From contig CAJOPM010000155.1 in NCBI GenBank assembly GCA_905236225.1, forward strand, positions 1 through 6,153: 6,153 nucleotides of DNA, in the 5' to 3' direction. Source of the DNA: an uncultured Eubacterium sp. Its GTDB lineage: Bacteria > Bacillota > Clostridia > Lachnospirales > Lachnospiraceae. Below the pieces are notes generated by a model. It did no database searches, was not told the origin of the DNA, and saw only the letters and a program-made list of their open reading frames with translations. The position numbers and the translations under genes are program-made. Of this stretch, positions 1 through 6,018 are shown piece by piece; position 1 is the stretch's first letter, and every line of letters starts with the position of its first letter.

Positions 1-865
1 CGTAAATATATTTGGGGTAGTGCCGCATTATGATCCTATGTGGGCAGGAACGCTGGAAAAACTGGATAACCTTTTAAGAATGATAGGTCTTGAGCCTAAT
101 ATTATATATGCGCCCGGCAACGGACTTGAAGGATTAAAAAAAATACCGACGGCACAGTTTAATCTTGTAATAGGGCCATGGGTAGACTTAGATATTGCCA
201 AAAAACTCAAAAGAAAATTTGATACTCCATGCCTGCATTTTCCTTATATGCCGATTGGTCCTGGCGCTGAAGAAGAATTTGTGGAATTTCTTGCAAATAA
301 TATTTCGCTTGACATAAATATTTGCAAATCGATTGTAAAAAAGAGACAAGACAGATACTACTATTATTTTGACAGAACACTCGGATGGCTTTTTGATATG
401 CATAATCAAAGGTCATTGCCAAGAGAATTCTTTGTAAACGGATCGGCATCGGCAGCAGCATCTGTTTCAAAATATATGACTTCGGATTTAGGACTTTGCC
501 CAAGGAAAATCTTTATAACTGAAGATGTTCCAAAGAAATACAGGCAGATAGCAGCGCAAAGTATTTTGGATGTAAGCGGCGGTTATATAGATGAGGAAGA
601 TATTATATTTACAGATGACGGCGGAGCCTTTGAACAGTATCTTAAGGGAATAGATCAGAGCGTTAAAAAAAGTGCCGTATTTGGAAGCATCTGGGATGAT
701 ATTACCGCAAAACATGCCAACATGCCTTTTGTAAGCGTATGTGCCCCATACGGTGACGTAGTGGTGGGAGATAAAAATTATTTTGGCTGTGACGGGGCAA
801 TCTCGCTTATGGCTGACCTTTATAATGATACCGAGAAAAAGGGATTAGTCAGCGCAGTCGTATAG
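1..865 (+). CDS. Nitrogenase component 1-type oxidoreductase, NifK-like (5' truncated by window edge)
   Basis: This is the C-terminal 287 residues of a nitrogenase molybdenum-iron protein-like subunit. The frame is open from base 2 (VNIFGVVPHYDP...) to TAG at 863-865, so the GTG at 20 is internal and not the start. Family features are a Rossmann-like opening (VNIFGVV), the block HFPYMPIGPGAEEEFVEFL matching the PIG...T.EFL region of beta-type subunits, and a closing G-x-x-G-A-x-x-L motif (FGCDGAISLMADLYND) matching the GYxGAxxLL segment near the NifK C-terminus. About 290 residues after this point fits NifK or NifN. The DRHHLH-like stretch of true NifK is absent (APYGDVVVGDKNYFG instead), which argues for a divergent nitrogenase-like protein. 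P-cluster cysteines would lie before the window. The next gene, 22 bp downstream, encodes the iron protein, so the two probably work as one ATP-driven reductase. The substrate is unknown. Alternatives are a NifN-like scaffold or a methylthio-alkane reductase-type subunit. Confidence 0.85.
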   Translation, partial: VNIFGVVPHYDPMWAGTLEKLDNLLRMIGLEPNIIYAPGNGLEGLKKIPTAQFNLVIGPWVDLDIAKKLKRKFDTPCLHFPYMPIGPGAEEEFVEFLANNISLDINICKSIVKKRQDRYYYYFDRTLGWLFDMHNQRSLPREFFVNGSASAAASVSKYMTSDLGLCPRKIFITEDVPKKYRQIAAQSILDVSGGYIDEEDIIFTDDGGAFEQYLKGIDQSVKKSAVFGSIWDDITAKHANMPFVSVCAPYGDVVVGDKNYFGCDGAISLMADLYNDTEKKGLVSAVV

Positions 866-887
866 AAGTTTTAGGAAGGATTAGATA

Positions 888-1703
888 ATGAGACAAATTG
901 CAATTTACGGTAAAGGTGGAATAGGTAAATCTACGACGACGCAGAATCTAACAGCTGCGCTCTCAATGATGGATAAAAAAATAATGGTAGTAGGATGTGA
1001 CCCTAAGGCAGATTCGACCAGACTGCTTATGGGAGGGATGCATCAAAAGACCGTCTTAGATACTATAAGAGATGAAGGAGAAGATATAGATCTTGAAGAG
1101 ATACTAAAGAGCGGCTTTAATTCTATCAGGTGCGTAGAATCAGGAGGCCCCGAGCCCGGCGTCGGATGTGCCGGAAGAGGTATAATCACATCTATAAATA
1201 TGCTTGAAGATTTAGGAGCGTATACAGACGATCTCGATTTTGTATTCTATGATGTATTAGGTGATGTTGTTTGCGGAGGTTTTGCCATGCCGATTAGAGA
1301 AGGTAAGGCAAAAGAAATATATATAGTTGCCAGTGGAGAGATGATGGCACTTTATGCGGCAAATAATATAGCAAAAGGGATTAACAGATATGCAAACCGC
1401 GGTGGGGTTAGATTAGGCGGTATAATATGCAACAGCAGAAATGTAGATAATGAGCATAAACTCTTAGAAGTGTTTGCCAAAGAGCTGGGCACAAAGCTGC
1501 TTTATTTCATTCCAAGGGACAATATAGTCCAGCGCGCAGAAATCAACAAAAAGACCGTAATTGAATATGAGCCGGACTCAAATCAGGCAGCAGAATATAA
1601 TAATCTTGCAAAAAGCTTACTTGAAAACGAAGACTTTGTTGTACCAAAACCAATGACACAAGAGCGGCTTGAAGAAATATTGACACAGTACGGAACAATG
1701 TAA
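888..1703 (+). CDS. nifH: Nitrogenase iron protein (NifH family), dinitrogenase reductase-type
   Basis: The 271-residue product is full length for NifH. As a homodimer with one bridging [4Fe-4S] cluster, this family hydrolyses MgATP to pass electrons to component 1 in the cytoplasm. Visible motifs are the P-loop GKGGIGKST (residues 8-16), GCDPKADSTR (36-45, switch I area), cluster ligand Cys94 in GCAGRG with Arg97, the residue ADP-ribosylated in some diazotrophs, DVLGD (122-126, switch II), second ligand Cys129 in DVVCGGFAMPIR, and the C-terminal block PKPMTQERLEEIL. ATG at 888 is preceded by AGGAAGGA (873-880) with 7-bp spacing. It lies 22 bp after the component 1 gene, so cotranscription is likely, and a hairpin terminator follows. 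The order (component 1, then iron protein) is the reverse of the common nifHDK order and recalls nitrogenase-like clusters. The protein is much closer to true NifH than to ChlL or BchL. The symbol names the family; N2 fixation is not shown. Confidence 0.93.
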   Translation: MRQIAIYGKGGIGKSTTTQNLTAALSMMDKKIMVVGCDPKADSTRLLMGGMHQKTVLDTIRDEGEDIDLEEILKSGFNSIRCVESGGPEPGVGCAGRGIITSINMLEDLGAYTDDLDFVFYDVLGDVVCGGFAMPIREGKAKEIYIVASGEMMALYAANNIAKGINRYANRGGVRLGGIICNSRNVDNEHKLLEVFAKELGTKLLYFIPRDNIVQRAEINKKTVIEYEPDSNQAAEYNNLAKSLLENEDFVVPKPMTQERLEEILTQYGTM

Positions 1704-1708
1704 GGAGA

Positions 1709-1737
1709 AGCACCCGGTTTATGCCGAGTGCTCTTTT
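1709..1737 (+). terminator. Intrinsic terminator after nifH
   Basis: The arms AGCAC-C-CGG (1709-1717) and CCG-A-GTGCT (1724-1732) pair around a TTTATG loop with one C-A mismatch, and CTTTT follows. It begins 6 bp after the nifH stop, where the operon should end. The T-tract is short, so termination may be partial. The same bases encode the last residues of the minus-strand AraC remnant. Confidence 0.6.
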
Positions 1738-1922
1738 CTGTATTCCTGCGGAGTACATCCGCAAAATGATTTGAAAGCACTTCTAAAATTGCTGGTGTCA
1801 CAGTAGCCTAAGGATTCGGCAATTTTAGATACACTTATTTTTGACTCGCTAAGCAGGCGCATAGCCTTCTTCATACGAAGATATTTAACCCCTTTACTAC
1901 TAAACTTGTGATAAAATTGTAC
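1719..1922 (-). pseudogene. Remnant of an AraC-family regulator (C-terminal HTH only)
   Basis: Reading the minus strand towards a TAA at 1721-1719 gives about 67 residues that match the second half of an AraC/XylS DNA-binding domain. It starts FYHKFSSKGVKYLRMKKAM, continues RLLSESKISVSKIAESLGY and CDTSNFRSAFKSF, and ends CGCTPQEYRKEHSA. The pattern R-hydrophobic-x-K-A-x-x-L-L, I-A-x-x-x-G-Y, F-x-x-x-F-K-x-x-x-G-x-TP-x-x-Y-R is the family signature. Upstream of about 1922 the frame stays open, but the residues no longer resemble AraC. The first HTH helix and the whole sensor domain are missing, and the linker before RMKKAM looks about two residues short. No start codon with a ribosome binding site precedes it. 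It is convergent with nifH and lies just before an intact AraC gene of opposite orientation, so it may be a lost local regulator or debris from a rearrangement. Very likely non-functional. Confidence 0.75.
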
Positions 1923-1945
1923 TATCTGAAACTTAAAATTATAAG
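1917..1945 (+). promoter_or_regulatory. Candidate sigma-A promoter for the AraC-family gene
   Basis: TTGTAC (1917-1922) and TATAAG (1940-1945) are separated by exactly 17 bp. The -10 matches five of six consensus bases and the -35 only three. Transcription would start near 1952, giving a leader of about 50 nt before the ATG at 2001. It fits a separate transcript after the nifH terminator. The -35 overlaps the end of the recognisable AraC remnant. Confidence 0.45.
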
Positions 1946-1951
1946 GACGGT

Positions 1952-1980
1952 TGCAAATTAATTTTAGGACCTTAATTGCA
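1952..1980. promoter_or_regulatory. Dyad at the expected transcription start of the AraC gene, possible operator
   Basis: TGCAAATTAA (1952-1961) and TTAATTGCA (1972-1980) are inverted repeats differing by one extra A, separated by 10 bp. The dyad lies between the candidate promoter and the ribosome binding site GGGGG (1989-1993), a position suited to autoregulation. AT-rich dyads arise by chance, so this is a weak call with no direct proof. Confidence 0.25.
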
Positions 1981-2000
1981 TGATATGTGGGGGATTTAAT

Positions 2001-2984
2001 ATGGACGCAGAACTTTATAACAAACTTATAACAATTACCGAAGAAGAACAGAAAATTTTAGATGGAGCCGCTAATATAGACAAAGACATTTATTTTACAC
2101 CATGGGAACAAAATGAAGGACCTATTGGTGAAAATTATGTGGTAGACGCAGCTAAACTTATGCAAAAGGGACGAATGATAGAGATACGCCGTCACATAAG
2201 ATTTGCGCATTTCCCCGCTCATACTCATAACTATGTAGAACTTGTATATATGTATAGCGGCCAAAGCAGGCACATTCTCAATAATGAAGATTTGATAGAA
2301 TTAAAGCAAGGAGAACTATTGTTTCTTAACCAGCATGCAGTGCAGGAGATATTGCCCGCAGGCAAGGAAGATATAGCGGTGAATTTTATTATATTGCCTC
2401 AGTTTTTTGACAGGGCGATTGCTATGATGGGAAGCAACAATATCCTTAAAGAATTTCTGATCAATTCGCTCACAGGTAAAGATGCTAAGACTTCGTATAT
2501 ACATTTTAAGGTCAGCGATATTTTGCCGATACAAAATCTTATGGAAAATATGATCTGGAATCTTGTTGAAAAGAAAAAACAGACTAATGTAATTAACGAA
2601 ACCACTATGGGACTTGTGCTTATGAATCTGTCTTCATTTGCAGAAGAAATAAGTGATGAAAGCTTCGGAGGATATGAGCAGCAGCTTGTGTTTGCCGCCC
2701 TTAAATATATACAGGAGCATTACCCGGATGCTTCGCTTGACGAGCTTTGCAGTGCATTGGGCGAGCAGAATTACTATATATCTCGTATTCTTAAAAAATA
2801 CACAGGCTCTAATTTTAAAGAACTGCTTCAGAAGAGAAAATTAGAGCAGGCATCGTACCTGCTCTTAAATACCACCCTTACGACTGCCAGAATTATGGAA
2901 GAAGTAGGGTATGATAATTCCAGTTATTTTCATAAAAAATTTAAAGAGTACTACGGAATGACTCCTAAAGAATACAGGTGCTGA
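2001..2984 (+). CDS. AraC/XylS-family transcriptional regulator with N-terminal cupin sensor domain
   Basis: The 327-residue product is a DNA-binding regulator. The N-terminal part (about residues 55-150) is a cupin-like ligand-binding fold containing FPAHTHNYVELVYMYSG, with the paired histidines H74 and H76, and GELLFLNQHAVQEI. A helical linker (about 150-225) leads to two helix-turn-helix units (about 230-327). The first contains SLDELCSALGEQNYYISRIL; the second contains RIMEEVGYDNSSYFHKKFK and ends with the signature YYGMTPKEYR. The length is typical for the family. ATG at 2001 is chosen over the in-frame ATG at 1980 because GGGGGAT precedes 2001 at good spacing, while 1980 has no ribosome binding site. 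The gene has its own candidate promoter and lies downstream of the nitrogenase-like operon on the same strand. AraC proteins often control neighbours, so that operon is a plausible target, but this is inference. The ligand is unknown; sugar or other carbon-source sensing is common in this subgroup. Confidence 0.93.
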   Translation: MDAELYNKLITITEEEQKILDGAANIDKDIYFTPWEQNEGPIGENYVVDAAKLMQKGRMIEIRRHIRFAHFPAHTHNYVELVYMYSGQSRHILNNEDLIELKQGELLFLNQHAVQEILPAGKEDIAVNFIILPQFFDRAIAMMGSNNILKEFLINSLTGKDAKTSYIHFKVSDILPIQNLMENMIWNLVEKKKQTNVINETTMGLVLMNLSSFAEEISDESFGGYEQQLVFAALKYIQEHYPDASLDELCSALGEQNYYISRILKKYTGSNFKELLQKRKLEQASYLLLNTTLTTARIMEEVGYDNSSYFHKKFKEYYGMTPKEYRC

Positions 2985-3000
2985 TATTAATCAGCACCTG
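2975..3000. terminator. Perfect palindrome between convergent genes, probable bidirectional terminator
   Basis: CAGGTGCTGAT (2975-2985) and ATCAGCACCTG (2990-3000) are perfect 11-bp arms around an ATTA loop. The regulator's stop TGA (2982-2984) lies in the left arm, and the hslO stop (complement of 2987-2989) lies in the loop. On the + side a T7 run occurs only at 3011-3017, about 10 nt after the stem; on the - side the following bases are T-rich but interrupted. Neither side is a textbook intrinsic terminator, but position and stem strength favour a shared transcript end. Confidence 0.6.
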
Positions 3001-3865
3001 AAATTCTTAATTTTTTTAAATCATCTGTGCTAAATTCATACGCCGTGTTGCAGAAATGACATTTAACTTCTATAGGTTCCCCTTTATCAATCATATCGTC
3101 CATATCTTCTTTAGATAGCGATAGCAATACTTTTTCGATACGCCCTTTAGAACAGTTGCAGTAGAAAGATATTGGCATCTCATCTTCTATTTTAAGGTTC
3201 ATATCGCCCAGGATGTATTCTAAAATGTCTTTTGGCATCATGCCCTCATCAAGCATTGAAGTAATTGGTTTTAGACTATTAAGCTTAGATTCGAGAGCAT
3301 CGATTATATCATCAGGAGTATTGGGCATTAGCTGTATAATGAATCCGCCGGCGACTTTTACGTGGTTATCCTTATCCATTAAAACCCCAAGAGCGACTGA
3401 TGAGGGGATTTGTTCAGATACGGCATAATAGTATGTCAAATCATCGGCAATTTCTCCGCTTTGTAATTGAATACGTCCGGTATAGGGCTCTTTAAGACCC
3501 ATATCTTTGATTACAATCAAATATCCTTGACCTATAGCGCCACCGACATCTAGTTTAGAGTTCTTGGCAGGCACGATTACGTCAGGGACATCAACATATC
3601 CTTTGACCTGCCCCTTGTTATTGGCGCTTATGGTAACGCCTTTCATAGGGCCGATTCCTTTAATATGCATTGTAAGAAGATCATTATCGCTCTTCATCAT
3701 TGAGCCCATCATAGCACCTGCAGACATCATACGTCCTAAGGCTGCAGTTGCAACGGGACTTGTATTGTGTAAAGATCGCGCCTTCTCCACCATGTCTTTT
3801 GAATATACGGCAAAAGCACGGATGCTGCCATCTGCTGCGGTAGCCCTGATCATTGTATCACTCAT
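2987..3865 (-). CDS. hslO: Hsp33 family redox-regulated molecular chaperone
   Basis: The 292-residue product is a full-length Hsp33, a cytosolic holdase that binds unfolding proteins when oxidised. The N-terminal core opens MSDTMIRATAADGSIRAFAV and continues with TSPVATAALGRMMSAGAMMG (35-54), GIGPMKGVTISANNKGQVKG (70-89), and SEQIPSSVALGVLMD (150-164), all typical blocks. The C-terminal redox switch is C236-x-C238 and C269-x-x-C272 with 30 residues between, the same spacing as I recall for E. coli Hsp33, so zinc binding and the disulfide switch should be intact. ATG at 3865 is preceded by a perfect AGGAGG (complement of 3871-3876) with 5-bp spacing. The gene is monocistronic in this view: convergent with the AraC gene and divergent from the secreted protein gene. 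An extended -10 promoter lies about 120 nt upstream of the start. Nothing suggests a functional link to the nitrogenase-like genes, although both involve oxygen-sensitive chemistry. Confidence 0.97.
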   Translation of the reverse strand: MSDTMIRATAADGSIRAFAVYSKDMVEKARSLHNTSPVATAALGRMMSAGAMMGSMMKSDNDLLTMHIKGIGPMKGVTISANNKGQVKGYVDVPDVIVPAKNSKLDVGGAIGQGYLIVIKDMGLKEPYTGRIQLQSGEIADDLTYYYAVSEQIPSSVALGVLMDKDNHVKVAGGFIIQLMPNTPDDIIDALESKLNSLKPITSMLDEGMMPKDILEYILGDMNLKIEDEMPISFYCNCSKGRIEKVLLSLSKEDMDDMIDKGEPIEVKCHFCNTAYEFSTDDLKKLRISGAD

Positions 3866-3935
3866 ATTTGCCTCCTATAGTAAACATTTGAAAAAAATAA
3901 TAATTTATGATACTATGTTAACACGCTAATCAGAT

Positions 3936-3997
3936 TTGCTTAATGCGAACCGAGGGTTTAGATTATGTTTGCGTGTTTATGCATGCATTTGTAATTA
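3936..3997 (+). promoter_or_regulatory. Weak promoter candidates for the secreted-protein gene
   Basis: Two weak sigma-A-like pairs with 17-bp spacers occur: TTGCTT (3936-3941) with TAGATT (3959-3964), and TTGCGT (3969-3974) with TAATTA (3992-3997). Neither is close to consensus. Either would place the hairpin at 4029-4054 inside the transcript leader. The true start cannot be fixed by eye. Confidence 0.22.
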
Positions 3998-4002
3998 TAC
4001 CA
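3994..4002 (-). promoter_or_regulatory. Extended -10 promoter for hslO
   Basis: The minus strand reads TGGTATAAT, a consensus TATAAT with the TGn extension, which can work without a good -35. No convincing -35 is seen; the upstream bases are an A-rich run (complement of T9 at 4012-4020), which could act as an UP-like element. Start near 3987 gives a leader of about 120 nt. It lies partly within the palindrome CCATATGG (4000-4007). Confidence 0.5.
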
Positions 4003-4028
4003 TATGGTTCGTTTTTTTTTACCTTTTA

Positions 4029-4054
4029 TTCAAGTCTCGCGAGCGAGACTTGAA
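4029..4054 (+). promoter_or_regulatory. Strong hairpin in the leader of the secreted-protein gene
   Basis: CAAGTCTCG (4031-4039) and CGAGACTTG (4044-4052) are perfect arms around a CGAG loop, extended by two T-A pairs to an 11-bp stem. No T-run follows (AAATTCG on the + strand, A-rich sequence on the -), so it does not look like an intrinsic terminator. It ends 19 nt before the AGGAG ribosome binding site at 4074-4078. Possible roles are 5' mRNA stabilisation, a protein-binding site, or a copy of a dispersed palindromic repeat. Confidence 0.5.
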
Positions 4055-4086
4055 AAATTCGTTATTAAGGAACAGGAGTAAATATT

Positions 4087-6003
4087 TTGAAGAAAAAAAG
4101 TTTTGTAAGAATTGTATCAGCTATACTGACAACATCTCTGATGGCTGCAGCTTCTCCTATTGCTGCGGCAACCACAGATGATGCAAATGAAATTACAGCC
4201 GAATATGAAGGCGGATTAAATACTGTTGTTATTACAGATGATAGCGTTTTAGATAATGCAATAAGCGTATCGCCCTCTGATGGCAGCTCAAAAGTCAGTA
4301 CTTATGCAAAAAAGAGTTCATCTTCACTTACGGGATGGTACCGATATACAAATTATTATGTCTATAACAGGCTTAGTACATATCAGAAAATGTATTGGGA
4401 TGAGCTTGACGAGATATGCTATGAAGTGCTTACAGGATCAGAGGATGTCACAGACTATATTACGGAGCAACGAAATAAATATTACTATCTTACGCCGCTT
4501 GAATGTAATTACCTTTCATATAGTGAGCTTGCCGATCTTATCATGTTATTTCAAGCCTCTAATCCTCAATACTACTTTATCAGCAGTATTATGGTATCTG
4601 ATAGTGATAAGTCAGTAGTAGGAGTGGGAATATACTCAGATTTTGCTTCGGCAGCAGCTAGGTCAAGCGCAACTTCATCGCTTTCATCAAGCTTATCTGC
4701 AGCGCTTAGCTCTATAGAAGGAAATACGACAGGAGAAATTGTAAAGTCAATTCATGATTATGTATGCGCAAATGCAGATTATGTTTCAGATCCGAGGATG
4801 AATGCAGGAAGTTCGTCATTTGTGGCAGCTGATGAAAGCTACTATACACAAGGCATGTACAGTGCTCTTGTTACAGGACAGACAGTATGTGCGGGATATT
4901 CGGAAGCGTTTGAAGCATTATGCAATGCAGTGGGAATAAGAACAATAGCTGTTACTTCAGAAGAGCATGAGTGGAACAAGGTCTATGTGGATGGCTATTG
5001 GTATATAGTTGATACTACTTGGGATGATACTTCGTCGGATACGCATACAGTCTATACTTATTACGCCAGGAGTGATGCGGCGATTTCATCGCTTGATACT
5101 GATGGATATCACAACCAAAGCAGCGAGTGGAGTCAGATAGCGCCAAGCGCATCTTATGATACCGGCTCGAGTGAATCAAAGGCGGGAGCATTTGCAACAG
5201 TATCGTCTTTGGTTTCATCTCCCGTTATCACGGAAAATAACGGAGTGATTACTATTACATCGAATGATGGGGCTGATACGATATACTATACAATAGATGG
5301 AAGCCTTCCATCGGCATCGGAAACCAAATCGCTGATTTATACCGGGAGCATCAGTCTTAGCGCCGGTGCACAGGTAAGGGCAATAGCGGTTAAAGATGGA
5401 TATTTAGATTCTAATGAGGTTACCTACGAATATGGAGCACAAACCGAAGATGATGAAAAGGCTGAAGATGATGCGCAGACTGAAGATGAAGAGGAGACAC
5501 AGAATTTAGTTGAGAGCACAGATAAAGAGGATGATGCCGCAGCGGGTGCGCAGGAGACGTCATCTGCAAGTAGACTTCCCAGTGGCAGCATAATAAGTTA
5601 TGGAGGCGCAAATTATACCGTAACCTCAAAAAATACTGTAAGTTATACCAGCTGCAGCAAGTACACCGAGACTGTAAATATCCCTAAGACAGTTAAAGAT
5701 TCAAACGGCTTTACGTACAAGGTTACTAGGATAGCTGCGGGGGCTTTTTCTAAATCGAATAGCAAAATAAAGACGATAACAATAGGAGCTAATGTTAAGA
5801 CGATAGGCGCTAAGGCATTTTCAAAGTGCAAAGCATTAAAGACTATAAAAGTAAAATCCGGAAAAATTACATCAGTAGCAAAGACATGCCTTAAGGGATG
5901 CACCAAGCTTAAGAAAATAACAGTAAAGACATTGGCAGAGAAAACTCTTTTTAAAAAAGCAGTAAAAAAAGCTAATCTTAGCACAAGCGTTATAAAAAAA
6001 TAA
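4087..6003 (+). CDS. Secreted transglutaminase-like protein with CHB_HEX domain and BspA-like repeats
   Basis: This 638-residue exported protein starts at TTG 4087, supported by AGGAG (4074-4078) at 8-bp spacing and by a signal peptide directly after it: a KKK basic end, hydrophobic core VSAILTTSLMAAASPIAAA, and likely cleavage near residue 28. Residues about 75-210 are Tyr/Ser-rich with no domain recognised. Residues about 215-315 are a transglutaminase-like domain with the papain-type triad Cys268 (TVCAGYSEAF), His294 (EEHEWNKVYV) and Asp309 (YIVDTTWDD). Residues about 378-449 match the chitobiase/beta-hexosaminidase C-terminal type (YYTIDGSLP, VRAIAVKDGYLDSN). An acidic linker (451-483, repeated AQTED) follows, then BspA-like leucine-rich repeats (about 545-615: AFSK...IKTITIGANVKTIGAKAF, LKGCTKLKKITVK) ending in a Lys-rich tail. 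No LPXTG motif or C-terminal membrane anchor is seen. It probably acts at the cell surface as a peptidase or crosslinking enzyme; the substrate is unknown. It is monocistronic here, divergent from hslO. Confidence 0.92.
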   Translation: MKKKSFVRIVSAILTTSLMAAASPIAAATTDDANEITAEYEGGLNTVVITDDSVLDNAISVSPSDGSSKVSTYAKKSSSSLTGWYRYTNYYVYNRLSTYQKMYWDELDEICYEVLTGSEDVTDYITEQRNKYYYLTPLECNYLSYSELADLIMLFQASNPQYYFISSIMVSDSDKSVVGVGIYSDFASAAARSSATSSLSSSLSAALSSIEGNTTGEIVKSIHDYVCANADYVSDPRMNAGSSSFVAADESYYTQGMYSALVTGQTVCAGYSEAFEALCNAVGIRTIAVTSEEHEWNKVYVDGYWYIVDTTWDDTSSDTHTVYTYYARSDAAISSLDTDGYHNQSSEWSQIAPSASYDTGSSESKAGAFATVSSLVSSPVITENNGVITITSNDGADTIYYTIDGSLPSASETKSLIYTGSISLSAGAQVRAIAVKDGYLDSNEVTYEYGAQTEDDEKAEDDAQTEDEEETQNLVESTDKEDDAAAGAQETSSASRLPSGSIISYGGANYTVTSKNTVSYTSCSKYTETVNIPKTVKDSNGFTYKVTRIAAGAFSKSNSKIKTITIGANVKTIGAKAFSKCKALKTIKVKSGKITSVAKTCLKGCTKLKKITVKTLAEKTLFKKAVKKANLSTSVIKK

Positions 6004-6018
6004 TTATGGCTTTTCGGC

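Noticed and set aside
20..865. GTG at 20 as the start of the component 1 gene
   Set aside because: The frame is open to base 2 with family-like sequence (VNIFGV) before the GTG, no ribosome binding site is seen, and the protein would lack the N-terminal domain; the gene simply begins before the window.
1980..2984. ATG at 1980 as the AraC start
   Set aside because: It has no upstream ribosome binding site and overlaps the dyad; ATG 2001 has GGGGGAT at suitable spacing.
3564..3929. 121-codon + frame antisense to hslO
   Set aside because: It lies almost fully antisense to a clearly identified Hsp33 gene, and its product shows no recognisable motif.
4029..4054. Same repeat family as the 6019-6153 element
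   Set aside because: Both contain AAGTC and GCGA words near their ends, but no alignment longer than a few bases holds, so a family link is not supported.
3936..4181. 81-codon + frame with a hydrophobic, Cys-rich product
   Set aside because: It runs through the promoter region and the signal-peptide codons of the secreted-protein gene in another frame, lacks a ribosome binding site, and crosses the hairpin; it is a chance frame.
5643..5984. 113-codon minus frame inside the secreted-protein gene
   Set aside because: It is the antisense of Lys- and Ala-rich repeat codons, which yields Phe/Leu/Val-rich strings by default; no ribosome binding site or family resemblance.
6001..6018. Intrinsic terminator directly after the secreted-protein gene
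   Set aside because: GGCTTTTCGGCTTT is a direct repeat and does not fold into a hairpin; the hairpin at 6040-6071 lacks a T-run.
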